From Alphaproteobacteria bacterium (GTDB taxonomy: Bacteria; Pseudomonadota; Alphaproteobacteria; Micavibrionales; Micavibrionaceae): a stretch of 43,925 nt of DNA. How positions within the stretch are numbered: the first letter of the stretch is position 1; the number at the start of each line of letters is the position of its first letter. Shown in pieces: positions 26,627-34,299 of this stretch. The position numbers and the translations under genes were made by a program. The DNA lies in the NCBI GenBank assembly GCA_020848095.1, contig JADLAT010000011.1, positions 1 through 43,925 on the forward strand, read 5' to 3'. The notes under the pieces were generated by a model that searched no databases, was not told the DNA's origin, and was given only the letters and a program-made list of their open reading frames with translations.

Positions 26627-27014
26627 ACCTGACCCTTGTGGCACTCCAAGACAGATCGTGAGTAATTACGAGCGGTTATCGTAACCGTATCAGGAGCTTA
26701 AAGAAAGAGGTTTTTTCTTAACCTCTCCCCGCGTTTCACCGTTTTTCGGCAAAATTCCTCGCTGTGTGCCCCAAGAGCGTCCCCTGCCCCTCTTTACCCT
26801 GCGTGTTTCGATTTCCGTGATCTGAATTATCTTACTCCCGTATCTCCCGAATAAATCCTGCACCTCAATTAACCCAAACTCCGCCAGCAACATGACATGA
26901 TAATAAACCTAAAGCTCCGTTTAGCCGTCTATATCTAGCCAACCAGCCCCCGTCGGCTTTCACACACCCATTCAACCGTGAGCAATATGTACCTAATTGA
27001 ATCCCTATTACGTT
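26627..27014. other. gene-poor left end of the element
   Basis: Nearly 390 nt between the split tRNA half and the truncated integrase. It holds a hairpin AGAGGTT-N7-AACCTCT (26707-26727) that could terminate minus-strand transcription. It also has an imperfect copy (26766-26783) of the GTGTCCCAAGAGTGTCCC motif found next to the complete tRNA-Thr at the other end. A 67-codon minus-strand frame is not convincing. Confidence 0.5.
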
Positions 27015-27773
27015 TCATGTTACCTCCGATAATTGTTTCTCGGTTAATGTCCCGCCTTTGCGAACAGACACAAACAGCGCCCCCATTTCTCTGCCGGATT
27101 TTTCTAGCCACAATTGTACCAACCCTACCGGACAGGTTTTACCGCGCCCAAACGGCACCCCGATCTTTTCACCTGCGCCGCTGGCATCCGTCTTTGAACG
27201 CGGAATGGTCAAGACCAACCCTTGCGCGTTAAATTCTAAATCTTTAACCCGTACGCTGACCAGCTCCGATCTTCTCAGGGCAGCGCAGAACCCCAACATC
27301 AACAACGCCCGGTCACGGTCACCTTTCAGATTATCCGGCGCATAGGAAAGCATCACCGTCAAATCTTCTTTCAAAATCGGCGTGGCCTGACGCTGTGGCT
27401 TACCGTGTTGACGCTGCACACCACGCAAAACCATTTTGACCAATTCGCAAGGCACCGGATTATTATGCCCCGCCATATTGTGCGCCTTGCTGATAGAGGC
27501 GAGGCGGCGTTTTATTGTCGCAATACTGTGTATCTCAGCGTGATCGGATATGTACCGGGCGATCATTTTCGGGGTGGTGGGGATGCTACCGCCCCAATCT
27601 GCGAACTGCTGTAAATCGCCAGCCAAAGCCCTGCGTGAGTTTTCAGAAAGAGATTGTTTGGCGTATTGCCTGACTTTCTCTTCTCTCTGGTCAACCGAAG
27701 ATTTTTGTGATAAGTGCAATGATATAGCTTTGCTTCCAAATTGCACTTGAGTGCAAATGTTATCGTCTGGCAT
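27015..27773 (-). pseudogene. tyrosine recombinase lacking the C-terminal catalytic part
   Basis: 252 residues. The N-terminal core-binding SAM-like domain (about 45-115: SENSRRALAGDLQQFADWGG, SIATIKRRLASISKAHN) and the first half of the catalytic domain (DRALLMLGFCAALRRSELVSV with the first catalytic Arg) are present. The frame ends after LTEKQLSEVT, before the HxxR, second His and nucleophilic Tyr. Relatives continue with about 70 more residues including GHSLRAGF-like and nucleophile segments. The protein is therefore a truncated integrase, likely inactive for strand cleavage. It overlaps the upstream gene by 14 nt. Confidence 0.75.
27741..27756. repeat. palindrome TTGCACT-TG-AGTGCAA, copy 1
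   Basis: A 7-2-7 perfect dyad in the first codons of the truncated integrase. Its core TGCACT-NN-AGTGCA recurs at 30497-30510 in front of the excisionase-like gene. A further AGTGCA half-site lies at about 27714. Possible operator of an element-encoded repressor. Confidence 0.4.
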
Positions 27774-28851
27774 CGTGGAGTTTCCCCATGTGCTGTTTCA
27801 TCAAATTCAAAAATTCTTCTTGCATCTCTATCCCCATCCCGCCGCTAAACAGCCAGCTTTGTGCGGCCAGTTCCCGCAGACATTCGCTGCCTTCATAAAC
27901 GAGCCGTTGCCGAAGAAGCTGGCCTTCCAGAATAAACACAGCCCACCCCACCAGATTTGCAGGGTCGGCGCCCGGCGCATGGTTTTGTAAAAGTCCTGAC
28001 ACCTCCGGGCAGCGTTTCAGGAATAGGCGAAAAGCGCGTTTGCCCTGCATGGTGTGCCGATCAAAGCTTTCGGCAGGATATGGGCTAATCATCACGGACT
28101 CCGATTCAACATCGTCAGTAACGCTCACGGTCTGCGACCGTTCAATCTGCATCCACGCTGGGAGTAACGAGACATAAAATTCAAACTGGCGGGAAAGCCT
28201 CAGGATATCGGAAACGAACGGCGGCACGCCCAAACCGTTGCATAAATCCAGCAACAAATCCGGGTTGCCTTTACGGAGGGCGAGATCGCCGCACGGGTAT
28301 CGCGCTCCGCACAGGAACCACGCAATCAGCGCTTGCTCCACAACGTCCAAGCCGGGATCTGTGAATTTGTCCAGTAATTCGTCTTGCGTCATGCCGGAAA
28401 AGACTTCGCGCTGGGAATCATACAAAGGATGTTTTGCAGCCGTGTATAATTGGTCATCAAGCGCCCGACATGCCTTCGTACTGGTCAAGCGATGGAGAAG
28501 ATAGGAAAGAATTAAACCCGCCCCTCCGTGTCTTTGCATCCAATCCTGCTTGCCGCTTACCCAAAGTACCTGAGCGACAACATCAAGATCGGCAGGTCCA
28601 ATATCTTCCAGAGCGCAGCATTTTAAGCGCCGAAATAAATACGCTTCGTCAACTTTCTTCAAAACGGAGGCAGCAAAGACGGCTTGCCTCAAGTCCTTCC
28701 GCCTTAACGATTTTTGTAGACTTGAACTGGCGACGAATTTATCAAGGACAACATCTTCAGGAAGCGTAAAGTCCACAATCTCTTTATGAGCAGACAAACC
28801 TTTCAGCACCGCTTCTTCGGGATCAAAAAAATCTAATAACATCAACACCAT
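27760..28851 (-). CDS. hypothetical mainly helical protein of the element
   Basis: 363 residues, predicted mainly helical. A segment (SLQKSLRRKDLRQAVFAASV, then LFRRLKCCALEDIGPADLD) recalls the helical C-terminal region of RarA/clamp-loader AAA proteins, where a similar RRL-x-A-x-EDIG pattern occurs. No Walker motifs are present, so it is not an ATPase. The relationship is weak and I assign no function. The start is ATG 28851, with an alternative ATG at 28842. Its end overlaps the truncated integrase start by 14 nt, so the two were one transcription unit. Confidence 0.6.
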   Translation of the reverse strand: MVLMLLDFFDPEEAVLKGLSAHKEIVDFTLPEDVVLDKFVASSSLQKSLRRKDLRQAVFAASVLKKVDEAYLFRRLKCCALEDIGPADLDVVAQVLWVSGKQDWMQRHGGAGLILSYLLHRLTSTKACRALDDQLYTAAKHPLYDSQREVFSGMTQDELLDKFTDPGLDVVEQALIAWFLCGARYPCGDLALRKGNPDLLLDLCNGLGVPPFVSDILRLSRQFEFYVSLLPAWMQIERSQTVSVTDDVESESVMISPYPAESFDRHTMQGKRAFRLFLKRCPEVSGLLQNHAPGADPANLVGWAVFILEGQLLRQRLVYEGSECLRELAAQSWLFSGGMGIEMQEEFLNLMKQHMGKLHDARR

Positions 28852-29102
28852 CCAAAGTAATTAGCCTTGGAAAAGCGTAACCCTGTTGTCAGTCATTAAA
28901 AGAAAAAAACACCAATTGGAGCAAAAATGGGTAGCTCCCGTTTTTACTATATTTTTTTACGTGCCTCTCCCGCGTATAGCCTGCATATCAACGGACACAG
29001 CTTACTGCATCCGCCATAAATTTTATCACGTTTCTTCTCAATTTTTGTTTTTCTCGCCCCTTTTTGATACGATTTTGATCAAATTTAATAAGATTTTTTT
29101 AT

Positions 29103-30101
29103 CTACTTTTTATCAAGCAAATCATCAATATCCTCGCCCGTTGCATTCTTAAACGTCAGAGGCATCGCAATCGGAAACTTTAATAGATGGCACTGTTCCA
29201 GCGCATTGAGCCATCTTTGCCCCCACAGATTATCAGGCTTCCAACCCTCGAAAGTATTTTTAGATAAGCAATATTTCAGCTTTGACCGCGCATCTGGGGA
29301 CTGCTTTTTTAAAGCTGTGCTAACGCTACCACGAAAGCGCACCGAGTCCACAAACGCAGTCCAGTGGCTGGGGTGAAGTTTAGGCAGATTAGTGGGTTTA
29401 AGATTATACAGCTCTACCCGGCTAAACGGATTTTCGATGAACGGTAACTGCTGAATAGGCATGGATTTACGCAACCGGGCTTCTATACGCATAATGTCAG
29501 CTTCACCATCATCCCCGTATTCTTCTAACGCTTTCTTGTAAACGGCGTACTGCGTGCCTTTTGATTTACCGAATAGAACCGTTTCGAGATCACCACTCTG
29601 GCCGAATACGTTTTGTGAATGCCGGGCGTATTTCACCTTCAACATAAAGTCTTCGGGATTGATGCCCCAGATATCCGTGCAAACGTCCAGACGAGTGACG
29701 CGCCCATGAGACAGGGTTTCAAAAAAGCTCTGGCCGGTTATGCAGTTAAACGAGCATTCAAGGTGTTCGTAGAGCTTCTGGGGGATTTTGGCCGGATTGT
29801 ATTCTACCCGTATGTGCGGCTTGTATTTTCCCTTTGTACGGATTTGCAAGAGCATATGCGGCTCTTTCGTATCAACCTCCCCATTTTCATCGGGGCAAAA
29901 GATTTTCGCAGCCGTATTATAAGACCCGTTCGAGTAAGGTTGTACCCAACCGGACTCTGTATCTTTTAATTCATCCCATACGTTCTGACTGATAGCGGTT
30001 GCAAACGGTAATTCCGGTATATCTATAACGATACTGATTTTATCAATCTTCGGAACGGTCATAACCAATTCATTTTCTTTAATTTTTATATTTTTTTTCA
30101 T
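29103..30101 (-). CDS. Rep_trans/RstA-like replication initiation factor
   Basis: 332 residues from ATG 30101. The frame extends ten codons to a TTG. It looks like a rolling-circle replication initiator of the Rep_trans/phage CTX RstA type. The block HGRVTRLDVCTDIWG matches the conserved RxxRLDxxxD strand. The later KSKGTQYAVYKKALEEYGDD followed by IMRIEARLRK matches the family's xYdKxxE and RxE segments. Such proteins nick a double-strand origin and restart replication of plasmids, filamentous phages or integrative elements. I could not fix the catalytic Tyr. The DNA is AT-rich around its start. Confidence 0.55.
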   Translation of the reverse strand: MKKNIKIKENELVMTVPKIDKISIVIDIPELPFATAISQNVWDELKDTESGWVQPYSNGSYNTAAKIFCPDENGEVDTKEPHMLLQIRTKGKYKPHIRVEYNPAKIPQKLYEHLECSFNCITGQSFFETLSHGRVTRLDVCTDIWGINPEDFMLKVKYARHSQNVFGQSGDLETVLFGKSKGTQYAVYKKALEEYGDDGEADIMRIEARLRKSMPIQQLPFIENPFSRVELYNLKPTNLPKLHPSHWTAFVDSVRFRGSVSTALKKQSPDARSKLKYCLSKNTFEGWKPDNLWGQRWLNALEQCHLLKFPIAMPLTFKNATGEDIDDLLDKK

Positions 30102-30154
30102 CGTTTTTTCTTTCTTATTTTTATTCAGCAACGGGGCTTGTAAGAGGGGCAGCG

Positions 30155-30511
30155 TTATTCCTGCCCTTCGCGGTGACTATCGATCCACCCATCGAACCTA
30201 TCGAGATCAATGAGAATTTTTTTGCCGATGCGGATAATAACTCCCGCCTCTCTCAAACCGTTGCCGGGAATGGTGCTACCGTTCGTGACAACTCGTGGCT
30301 CACTTTGAAAAATGTAATGTCGAAGAGCCGCCACCGTCAGCCATTCATAGCCGGGTACATCTGGAATTTTTGATAACGGTACGATGCGTTTTTTAGCCTG
30401 CGGGATCGCAGGGGGGGGGTATAGACATGCTTGTTCTCCTCTTTCAGTGTGTGATGCCGGAAAAACCGGCGAACTGAGGACAAGCCTAGAAACTCTTGCA
30501 CTGAAGTGCAC
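30155..30511 (-). CDS. excisionase-like DNA-binding protein with homopolymer frameshift at its start
   Basis: The open frame gives 118 residues from GTG 30511. The conserved part is the C-terminal 70 or so: YEWLTVAALRHYIFQSEPR, then a glycine turn and VIIRIGKKILIDLDRFDGWI, the layout of small AlpA/Xis-type winged-helix excisionases. The first 30 codons look non-coding and contain an operator-like palindrome. A much better start, ATG 30428 with AGAGGAG upstream, is out of frame by one base because of a run of nine C residues (30411-30419 on the plus strand as G) just after it. With eight C the ATG would read into the excisionase frame. Confidence 0.65.
   Translation of the reverse strand: MHFSARVSRLVLSSPVFPASHTERGEQACLYPPPAIPQAKKRIVPLSKIPDVPGYEWLTVAALRHYIFQSEPRVVTNGSTIPGNGLREAGVIIRIGKKILIDLDRFDGWIDSHREGQE
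30411..30419 (-). repeat. C9 homopolymer tract at the excisionase start
   Basis: Nine G on the plus strand (C9 on the coding strand), three codons after the ATG with the strong ribosome binding site. Tract length decides whether that ATG is in frame with the excisionase. Confidence 0.8.
30497..30510. repeat. palindrome TGCACT-GA-AGTGCA, copy 2
   Basis: A perfect 6-2-6 dyad about 70 nt upstream of ATG 30428, sharing its core with the palindrome at 27741-27756. Its position fits an operator of the excisionase gene. Confidence 0.45.
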
Positions 30512-30532
30512 TCGGATAGAAGAGACTGGCGG

Positions 30533-31330
30533 CTATTCCGAATAATATCCGTTCAGAATTGACAGGTGCCCTTGCGTAAATTCCTTGGCACGCCGCTTGT
30601 AGTCGCCACCTGTTTTTTGAAGGTCAGCATAATTGAAATGATCGCCAAAAAACCGGACAATTTCTTCACCGCTGAATTTTATATCGCTATCGAGCGCATC
30701 CAGGACCCTAATATGCCGTCGCCACACGGTCTGATTTTGTTTGATCGTCTTTTTTTGCTTGGTTTGAAATCTGGAGACTCTTTCAGAAACCAGCTCTCTT
30801 GCCCTATCCACCTGCGAGTCAAAGCTTCTGGTCAAATCAAACACGATAACCCCCACATGCGGAGCAACAATCGTTTCCGCACGTTCACCGTCATCCACCA
30901 CATGAGCAGGTATATGCTCATGTAAATTGTCATACAGATCTACAGCGAACGGGGCATTTACCGGGACAAAGGAAATCTCGTTGCTGTATTTTTCCTGCGG
31001 GTTGTGCATCTTCAACAGCCCCCACTTGTGAGCGTACTGACCGCTTAAATTTAAAGCCCTAGGATTACCTTCGTCCTCAATTACTCTAGCTTTCCACGCC
31101 TCAACCGACTCATCGTTTTTCTTGGGCGGGTTATAGCCCACAATAAGCTCACACCAATCATCGCCGTATTCGTCCTGTAATTTTTGCCGCTCGTTCAAAT
31201 ATTCTTCGTAATTTGCTCTGTAAGCTTTATTGCGCCGCAATGCCTCCCACGCCCACCCCTTTAATGATAGATCAGCCGTATATTCATAATTATGGGGCAG
31301 CAACTTATCGGGCAATTTTTCAGGCATCAA
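30533..31330 (-). CDS. DUF6499-like protein of integrative elements
   Basis: 265 residues. The N-terminus YEYTADLSLKGWAWEALRRN followed by KAYRANYEEY matches the small domain (often named DUF6499) found at the start of proteins on alphaproteobacterial islands. The typical pattern is Y-x2-L-x4-WAWEFLRRNPxYR. The C-terminal half is helical and basic (RELVSERVSRFQTKQKKTIK, VWRRHIRVLDALDS) and may bind DNA, as in the DUF2285-type partners. Function is unknown. A replication or regulatory role on the element is plausible. Its start overlaps the integrase stop by 11 nt. Confidence 0.65.
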   Translation of the reverse strand: MMPEKLPDKLLPHNYEYTADLSLKGWAWEALRRNKAYRANYEEYLNERQKLQDEYGDDWCELIVGYNPPKKNDESVEAWKARVIEDEGNPRALNLSGQYAHKWGLLKMHNPQEKYSNEISFVPVNAPFAVDLYDNLHEHIPAHVVDDGERAETIVAPHVGVIVFDLTRSFDSQVDRARELVSERVSRFQTKQKKTIKQNQTVWRRHIRVLDALDSDIKFSGEEIVRFFGDHFNYADLQKTGGDYKRRAKEFTQGHLSILNGYYSE

Positions 31331-32396
31331 TCAACATCCTTTCATTCATACGCTTTACAACTGTCGCGGTATGGCTGTCGCACAGGTGCGCGTATCGTTT
31401 TACCATGCTTAAACTCTGATGACCCAGAACTTCTGCAATTTCACTTGGTGTTGCGCCGTTCATCGCCAGATAACTGGCAGCGGTGTGTCGGAGATCATGA
31501 AAATGGAAATCCTTAATGCTTGAGTTTTTTAATACTGTGCGCCACGCCGTCCTGAAATCTATCGGCTTGTCCGGGCCCTTCTCAGACGGAAAAACATATA
31601 TATCATCACGCCCCTTATCATCGGAACGCTTACGGATTTCCTGCAACGCCCGATGCGCAAGATGAATTGTGCGGTGTCTCTTGTTTTTGGTTTTACGCAG
31701 AATAATCTTTCCCTCATCCAGCAAAACATCTTCCCACTTGATCGACCTGACTTCCTCGCGCCGCGCCCCGCTGCTTAAGGCAACAACAACTATACTGTAT
31801 AAATATTTTCCTTCCGACTCGCGGCAGCACCTAAGAAGTCTGGCCAGTTCGTCTTTCGACAAAAACCGGGTACGCCCCGGCGATTCTTTCATGCTTTTTA
31901 CACTCTGAGCGGGATTGTGTTCCATCCATCCCCACGGACTGACCGCCATGCTCAATGCTGTCTGTAACGCAGATTTATAGCGATTAACCGTGGCTTTCGT
32001 ATATGTCTGCCCCTTTTCTCTGTTTGGAACCTGCTGCTTGAGCAGGCCGCTCATAGCTTCGGAAATCATGTCTTCACTCAAACCGGAGAGAAAATGGTGC
32101 CCTAGTTTCTTTTTCCACCACTCCAGCATGTGGTCTGTTGTTTCCAGACGGCGGGGATGTTCCAGCCGCAGATATTCAATATAGCGGTCTATAACCTCTG
32201 CCACCGTCCGTTTTCTGGCTTGCGTCTTTTTAAAGTACAGACCGTTCTTCATATCAACCTCAATCTGTTTGGCCCATTCTCGCGCATCAGTCAGCCTTTT
32301 AAACGTAGCTGATTGCGGCGGCTGGCCTTTAATCCGCACCTTTGCCCTGTATCCAGTGCTGCCGTCTTTTGCTGTTCTTTTTTCAAAACTCGCCAC
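31320..32396 (-). CDS. tyrosine integrase of the tRNA-Thr element
   Basis: 358 residues from GTG 32396, which has AAGGAGG at ideal spacing. Domains in order: an N-terminal arm-binding domain (SFEKRTAKDGSTGYRAKVRI), a SAM-like core-binding domain (about 60-160), and the catalytic domain. Its conserved residues are visible: Arg in SSGARREEVRSIKWED, HDLRH in FHFHDLRHTAASYLAMNG, His in LGHQSLSMVKR, and the nucleophile Tyr in RYAHL. All catalytic residues are present, so it is probably active. It sits beside the complete tRNA-Thr at the right end of the element and transcribes away from it, the standard layout for tRNA-targeted integrases. Confidence 0.92.
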   Translation of the reverse strand: MASFEKRTAKDGSTGYRAKVRIKGQPPQSATFKRLTDAREWAKQIEVDMKNGLYFKKTQARKRTVAEVIDRYIEYLRLEHPRRLETTDHMLEWWKKKLGHHFLSGLSEDMISEAMSGLLKQQVPNREKGQTYTKATVNRYKSALQTALSMAVSPWGWMEHNPAQSVKSMKESPGRTRFLSKDELARLLRCCRESEGKYLYSIVVVALSSGARREEVRSIKWEDVLLDEGKIILRKTKNKRHRTIHLAHRALQEIRKRSDDKGRDDIYVFPSEKGPDKPIDFRTAWRTVLKNSSIKDFHFHDLRHTAASYLAMNGATPSEIAEVLGHQSLSMVKRYAHLCDSHTATVVKRMNERMLIDA

Positions 32397-32532
32397 TTTA
32401 ATCCTCCTTGATCGTTACGGCACGATAGGGAACGTCACGGAAGTTGCATTCGGAAGAAGCCCATAGGCTTCAATTCCGAACTTTTCCGTCCGAACCTTAA
32501 TTTTCGTAATTTCTCAAGAAGTTTCTTGGTTT

Positions 32533-32551
32533 AGTGTCCCAAGAGTGTCCC
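32533..32551. repeat. double AGTGTCCC motif beside tRNA-Thr, candidate integrase arm sites
   Basis: AGTGTCCC-AAG-AGTGTCCC just downstream of the tRNA-Thr 3' end. A copy matching at 16 of 18 positions lies at 26766-26783 near the other end of the element. Nearby are two copies of TCCGAAC (32475-32510). Arrays like this between tRNA and integrase are often arm-binding sites. Confidence 0.4.
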
Positions 32552-32563
32552 GCAGAGGGAAAA

Positions 32564-32638
32564 TGGTGCCGGATGCAAGATTCGAACTCGCGACCTTTCG
32601 ATTACAAATCGACTGCACTACCACTGTGCTAATCCGGC
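32564..32638 (-). tRNA. tRNA-Thr(UGU), complete copy carried by the element
   Basis: A full cloverleaf on the minus strand: acceptor GCCGGAT/ATCCGGC (seven pairs), D arm GCAC-AGTGGTA-GTGC, anticodon stem GTCGA/TCGAA with loop TTTGTAA, variable AGGTC, T arm GCGAG-TTCGAAT-CTTGC, discriminator A and encoded CCA. The anticodon is TGT, decoding ACA. It lies inside the boundaries of the integrative element, between its right end and the integrase. Confidence 0.93.
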
Positions 32639-32725
32639 GTTTATTGGCTTTTATCGCCTTTTTGTCCCCTTCTAACGCCGTGGGACATTTTACAAAACTC
32701 AAACCCTACGTACCAAGCCCTATGT

Positions 32726-32762
32726 TTACAAATCGACTGCACTACCGCTGTGCTACGCCGGC
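32726..32762 (-). pseudogene. 5' half of split tRNA-Thr(UGU), element end
   Basis: Minus strand GCCGGCG, TA, D arm GCAC-AGCGGTA-GTGC, A, GTCGA and loop TTTGTAA, after which tRNA sequence stops. It joins perfectly to the 3' half at 26582-26626. Joined, the acceptor pairs seven of seven, and every arm is regular apart from a G-A at the top of the anticodon stem, which the complete copy shares. Confidence 0.85.
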
Positions 32763-33029
32763 TTCCATTTTAAAAAGGGCCTGTAAGAAACAGGCCGTGA
32801 AAGGTCTTAGCAAAATCCACGGCATTTGCAAACCCTTTCTTTACAAATCCATCATAATGATAAACGGGAAAATATCGGCCTGAAAAACGCCCGCCCCGGC
32901 AACGAATCCCGGAAAAATAAGGGGAAAACAGGGATTTTTGATCTGGCGTATAAGTGGCCTTACCCCTAAAATCCTGTTATACTTTTTAATTGGTACAATC
33001 CCTTACCTTTCAAACACACGGACAATATC

Positions 33030-34265
33030 TTGGCGGGCGGACAACAGGCTGAAAACACCCTACACGAAAACGCAATTGGCTGGATGATCCTGCTGGTGGT
33101 GTTTGCCGTGCTGATCTGGATGTTCTGGTATTACAATGCCGAGGAGGTCCGCAACGGCGTTCGCTGGCTTCGCTATGGCGAAATGTGGGTCATTTCATGG
33201 TTTATCAAGGTCTTTGACTTTATTGGTCTGACGAATGAAAATTATCAGGTTTTATACAACGGAAAGCTCGTAGACTGGCAGCAGGGCTTCGAAGCCACCC
33301 CCAAATTCCACAAAGACGCGCTGCGCTATGATCATCTGGTATATTTCAGTGCATTGGCGCTGCAGCCCTTGCGCATAATCTTCTTTGTTCTGGCCGCTCT
33401 TGGTGCGATCTGGGCAATTTTTAAGGGTCCCAAGACCCATTATAGAACGCGGCTCGATCTGGAAGGGTTGATCCACAGACAAGCGAAGAATTTCGCCGTT
33501 ATCGCGCCCTTTGTTGATTTCAACCCGGCAACCCAGCCACCGCGCCCGCCCGGCTCCCCCGTCCCGGGGGAATTACCCCCCTTTGCCGAGGCGCTCGGCC
33601 CGGAAGAATGGCTGGCCTATAACACGATCCCGTTTCCCGACGGCGTGATGGATGAGGCCGCCGCCGCCGCCGCCTTCAAAACACAGCTTTATGGCCGCTG
33701 GAAGGGCCCCAAGGCCTTAAAGCCTTACCAGCAGATCCTGCTGGCGGCCTTTTGCCTGAAAGCGGCACGTAAGCGCGTTGATTCGGATGAGATGCTGGGC
33801 CGCCTGGCCCTGTGTTGGAGCCATAAACGAGGCTTAAACCTGAAACGTGACCGGCGCTTACTGGGGGAGGCACAAAAAATCCTCCGCAATGGTGCGCTGG
33901 CGGGCACCACCCTTGCCAAATGTAACCAGCACGCTTTCGTAACCACCGCAATGCTCCGCGCCTTAAGCACCGCGCGGGAGGAAGGCGGCGTTCTCGCCCC
34001 TTCGCAATTTGTGTGGCTGCGCGCCTATGACAGAACATTATGGTACCCCTTGAACAATCTGGGCCGCCATTCTTTCCATATGGAAGCTCTGGGAGCTATG
34101 GCCCATTTCAAGGCCGAAAAAATGACGCAGCGCCCCATCCCCGTTCCAAAGATAGAATCCGCCGTTGAGACAATCAAAAACTATATGCTCTCGGCACGCG
34201 CCCGCCCGATCCCGCCGCTGGATTACGCAGGCACAGGCAAGCGGGGCATAAAAAAAGCCGTATGA
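33030..34265 (+). CDS. dotM: type IVB secretion coupling protein DotM/IcmP
   Basis: 411 residues from TTG 33030. No in-frame ATG precedes the first membrane helix, and the resulting N-terminus (MAGGQQ) fits the family. Two membrane helices near residues 17-33 and 108-128 flank a loop. The cytoplasmic domain carries the DotM blocks SHKRGLNLKRDRRLLGEAQK, KCNQHAFVTTAMLRALSTAR and FVWLRAYDRTLWYPLNNLGR, with HMEALGAMAHFKAEK near the end. With the ATPase DotL, DotM forms the Dot/Icm coupling complex that recruits effectors, with a pocket for acidic signals. dotL follows after one small gene. Confidence 0.88.
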   Translation: MAGGQQAENTLHENAIGWMILLVVFAVLIWMFWYYNAEEVRNGVRWLRYGEMWVISWFIKVFDFIGLTNENYQVLYNGKLVDWQQGFEATPKFHKDALRYDHLVYFSALALQPLRIIFFVLAALGAIWAIFKGPKTHYRTRLDLEGLIHRQAKNFAVIAPFVDFNPATQPPRPPGSPVPGELPPFAEALGPEEWLAYNTIPFPDGVMDEAAAAAAFKTQLYGRWKGPKALKPYQQILLAAFCLKAARKRVDSDEMLGRLALCWSHKRGLNLKRDRRLLGEAQKILRNGALAGTTLAKCNQHAFVTTAMLRALSTAREEGGVLAPSQFVWLRAYDRTLWYPLNNLGRHSFHMEALGAMAHFKAEKMTQRPIPVPKIESAVETIKNYMLSARARPIPPLDYAGTGKRGIKKAV

Positions 34266-34299
34266 ACCCCTTAAACACACCACAAACAGGAGCAAGAAC

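Larger units (their letters stand above)
26620..32732. mobile_element. integrative element inserted in the anticodon loop of tRNA-Thr
   Basis: About 6.1 kb bounded by the 7-bp direct repeat TTACAAA (26620-26626 and 32726-32732), which is the anticodon loop TTTGTAA of the interrupted tRNA on the minus strand. Contents on the minus strand, from right to left: complete tRNA-Thr, tyrosine integrase, DUF6499-like protein, excisionase-like protein, Rep_trans-like initiator, helical protein and truncated second integrase. No phage structural, lysis or conjugation genes are seen, so it resembles an integrated plasmid or satellite rather than a prophage. The presence of two integrases suggests it is composite. 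Confidence 0.75.

Noticed and set aside
26690..26893. A 67-codon minus-strand frame at the left end of the element
   Set aside because: No ribosome binding site or domain, with a basic low-complexity tail. It overlaps a hairpin and the arm-like repeat, so it is treated as non-coding.
27015..32396. Idea that the element is a complete prophage or conjugative element
   Set aside because: No capsid, tail, terminase, lysis, relaxase or mating-pair genes are seen in its 6.1 kb.
26582..32638. Conventional reading: complete tRNA-Thr at 32564-32638 as attL and the 26.6-kb fragment as a simple attR duplicate
   Set aside because: The acceptor strand at 26.6 kb mismatches the complete copy at two positions but pairs perfectly with the half at 32726-32762. 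The split-gene reading explains all three pieces.
32778..32796. Hairpin GGCCTGT-AAGAA-ACAGGCC with T tract on the minus strand, just upstream of the split tRNA
   Set aside because: It has the shape of a terminator, but no minus-strand gene precedes it in the window, so no role can be assigned.
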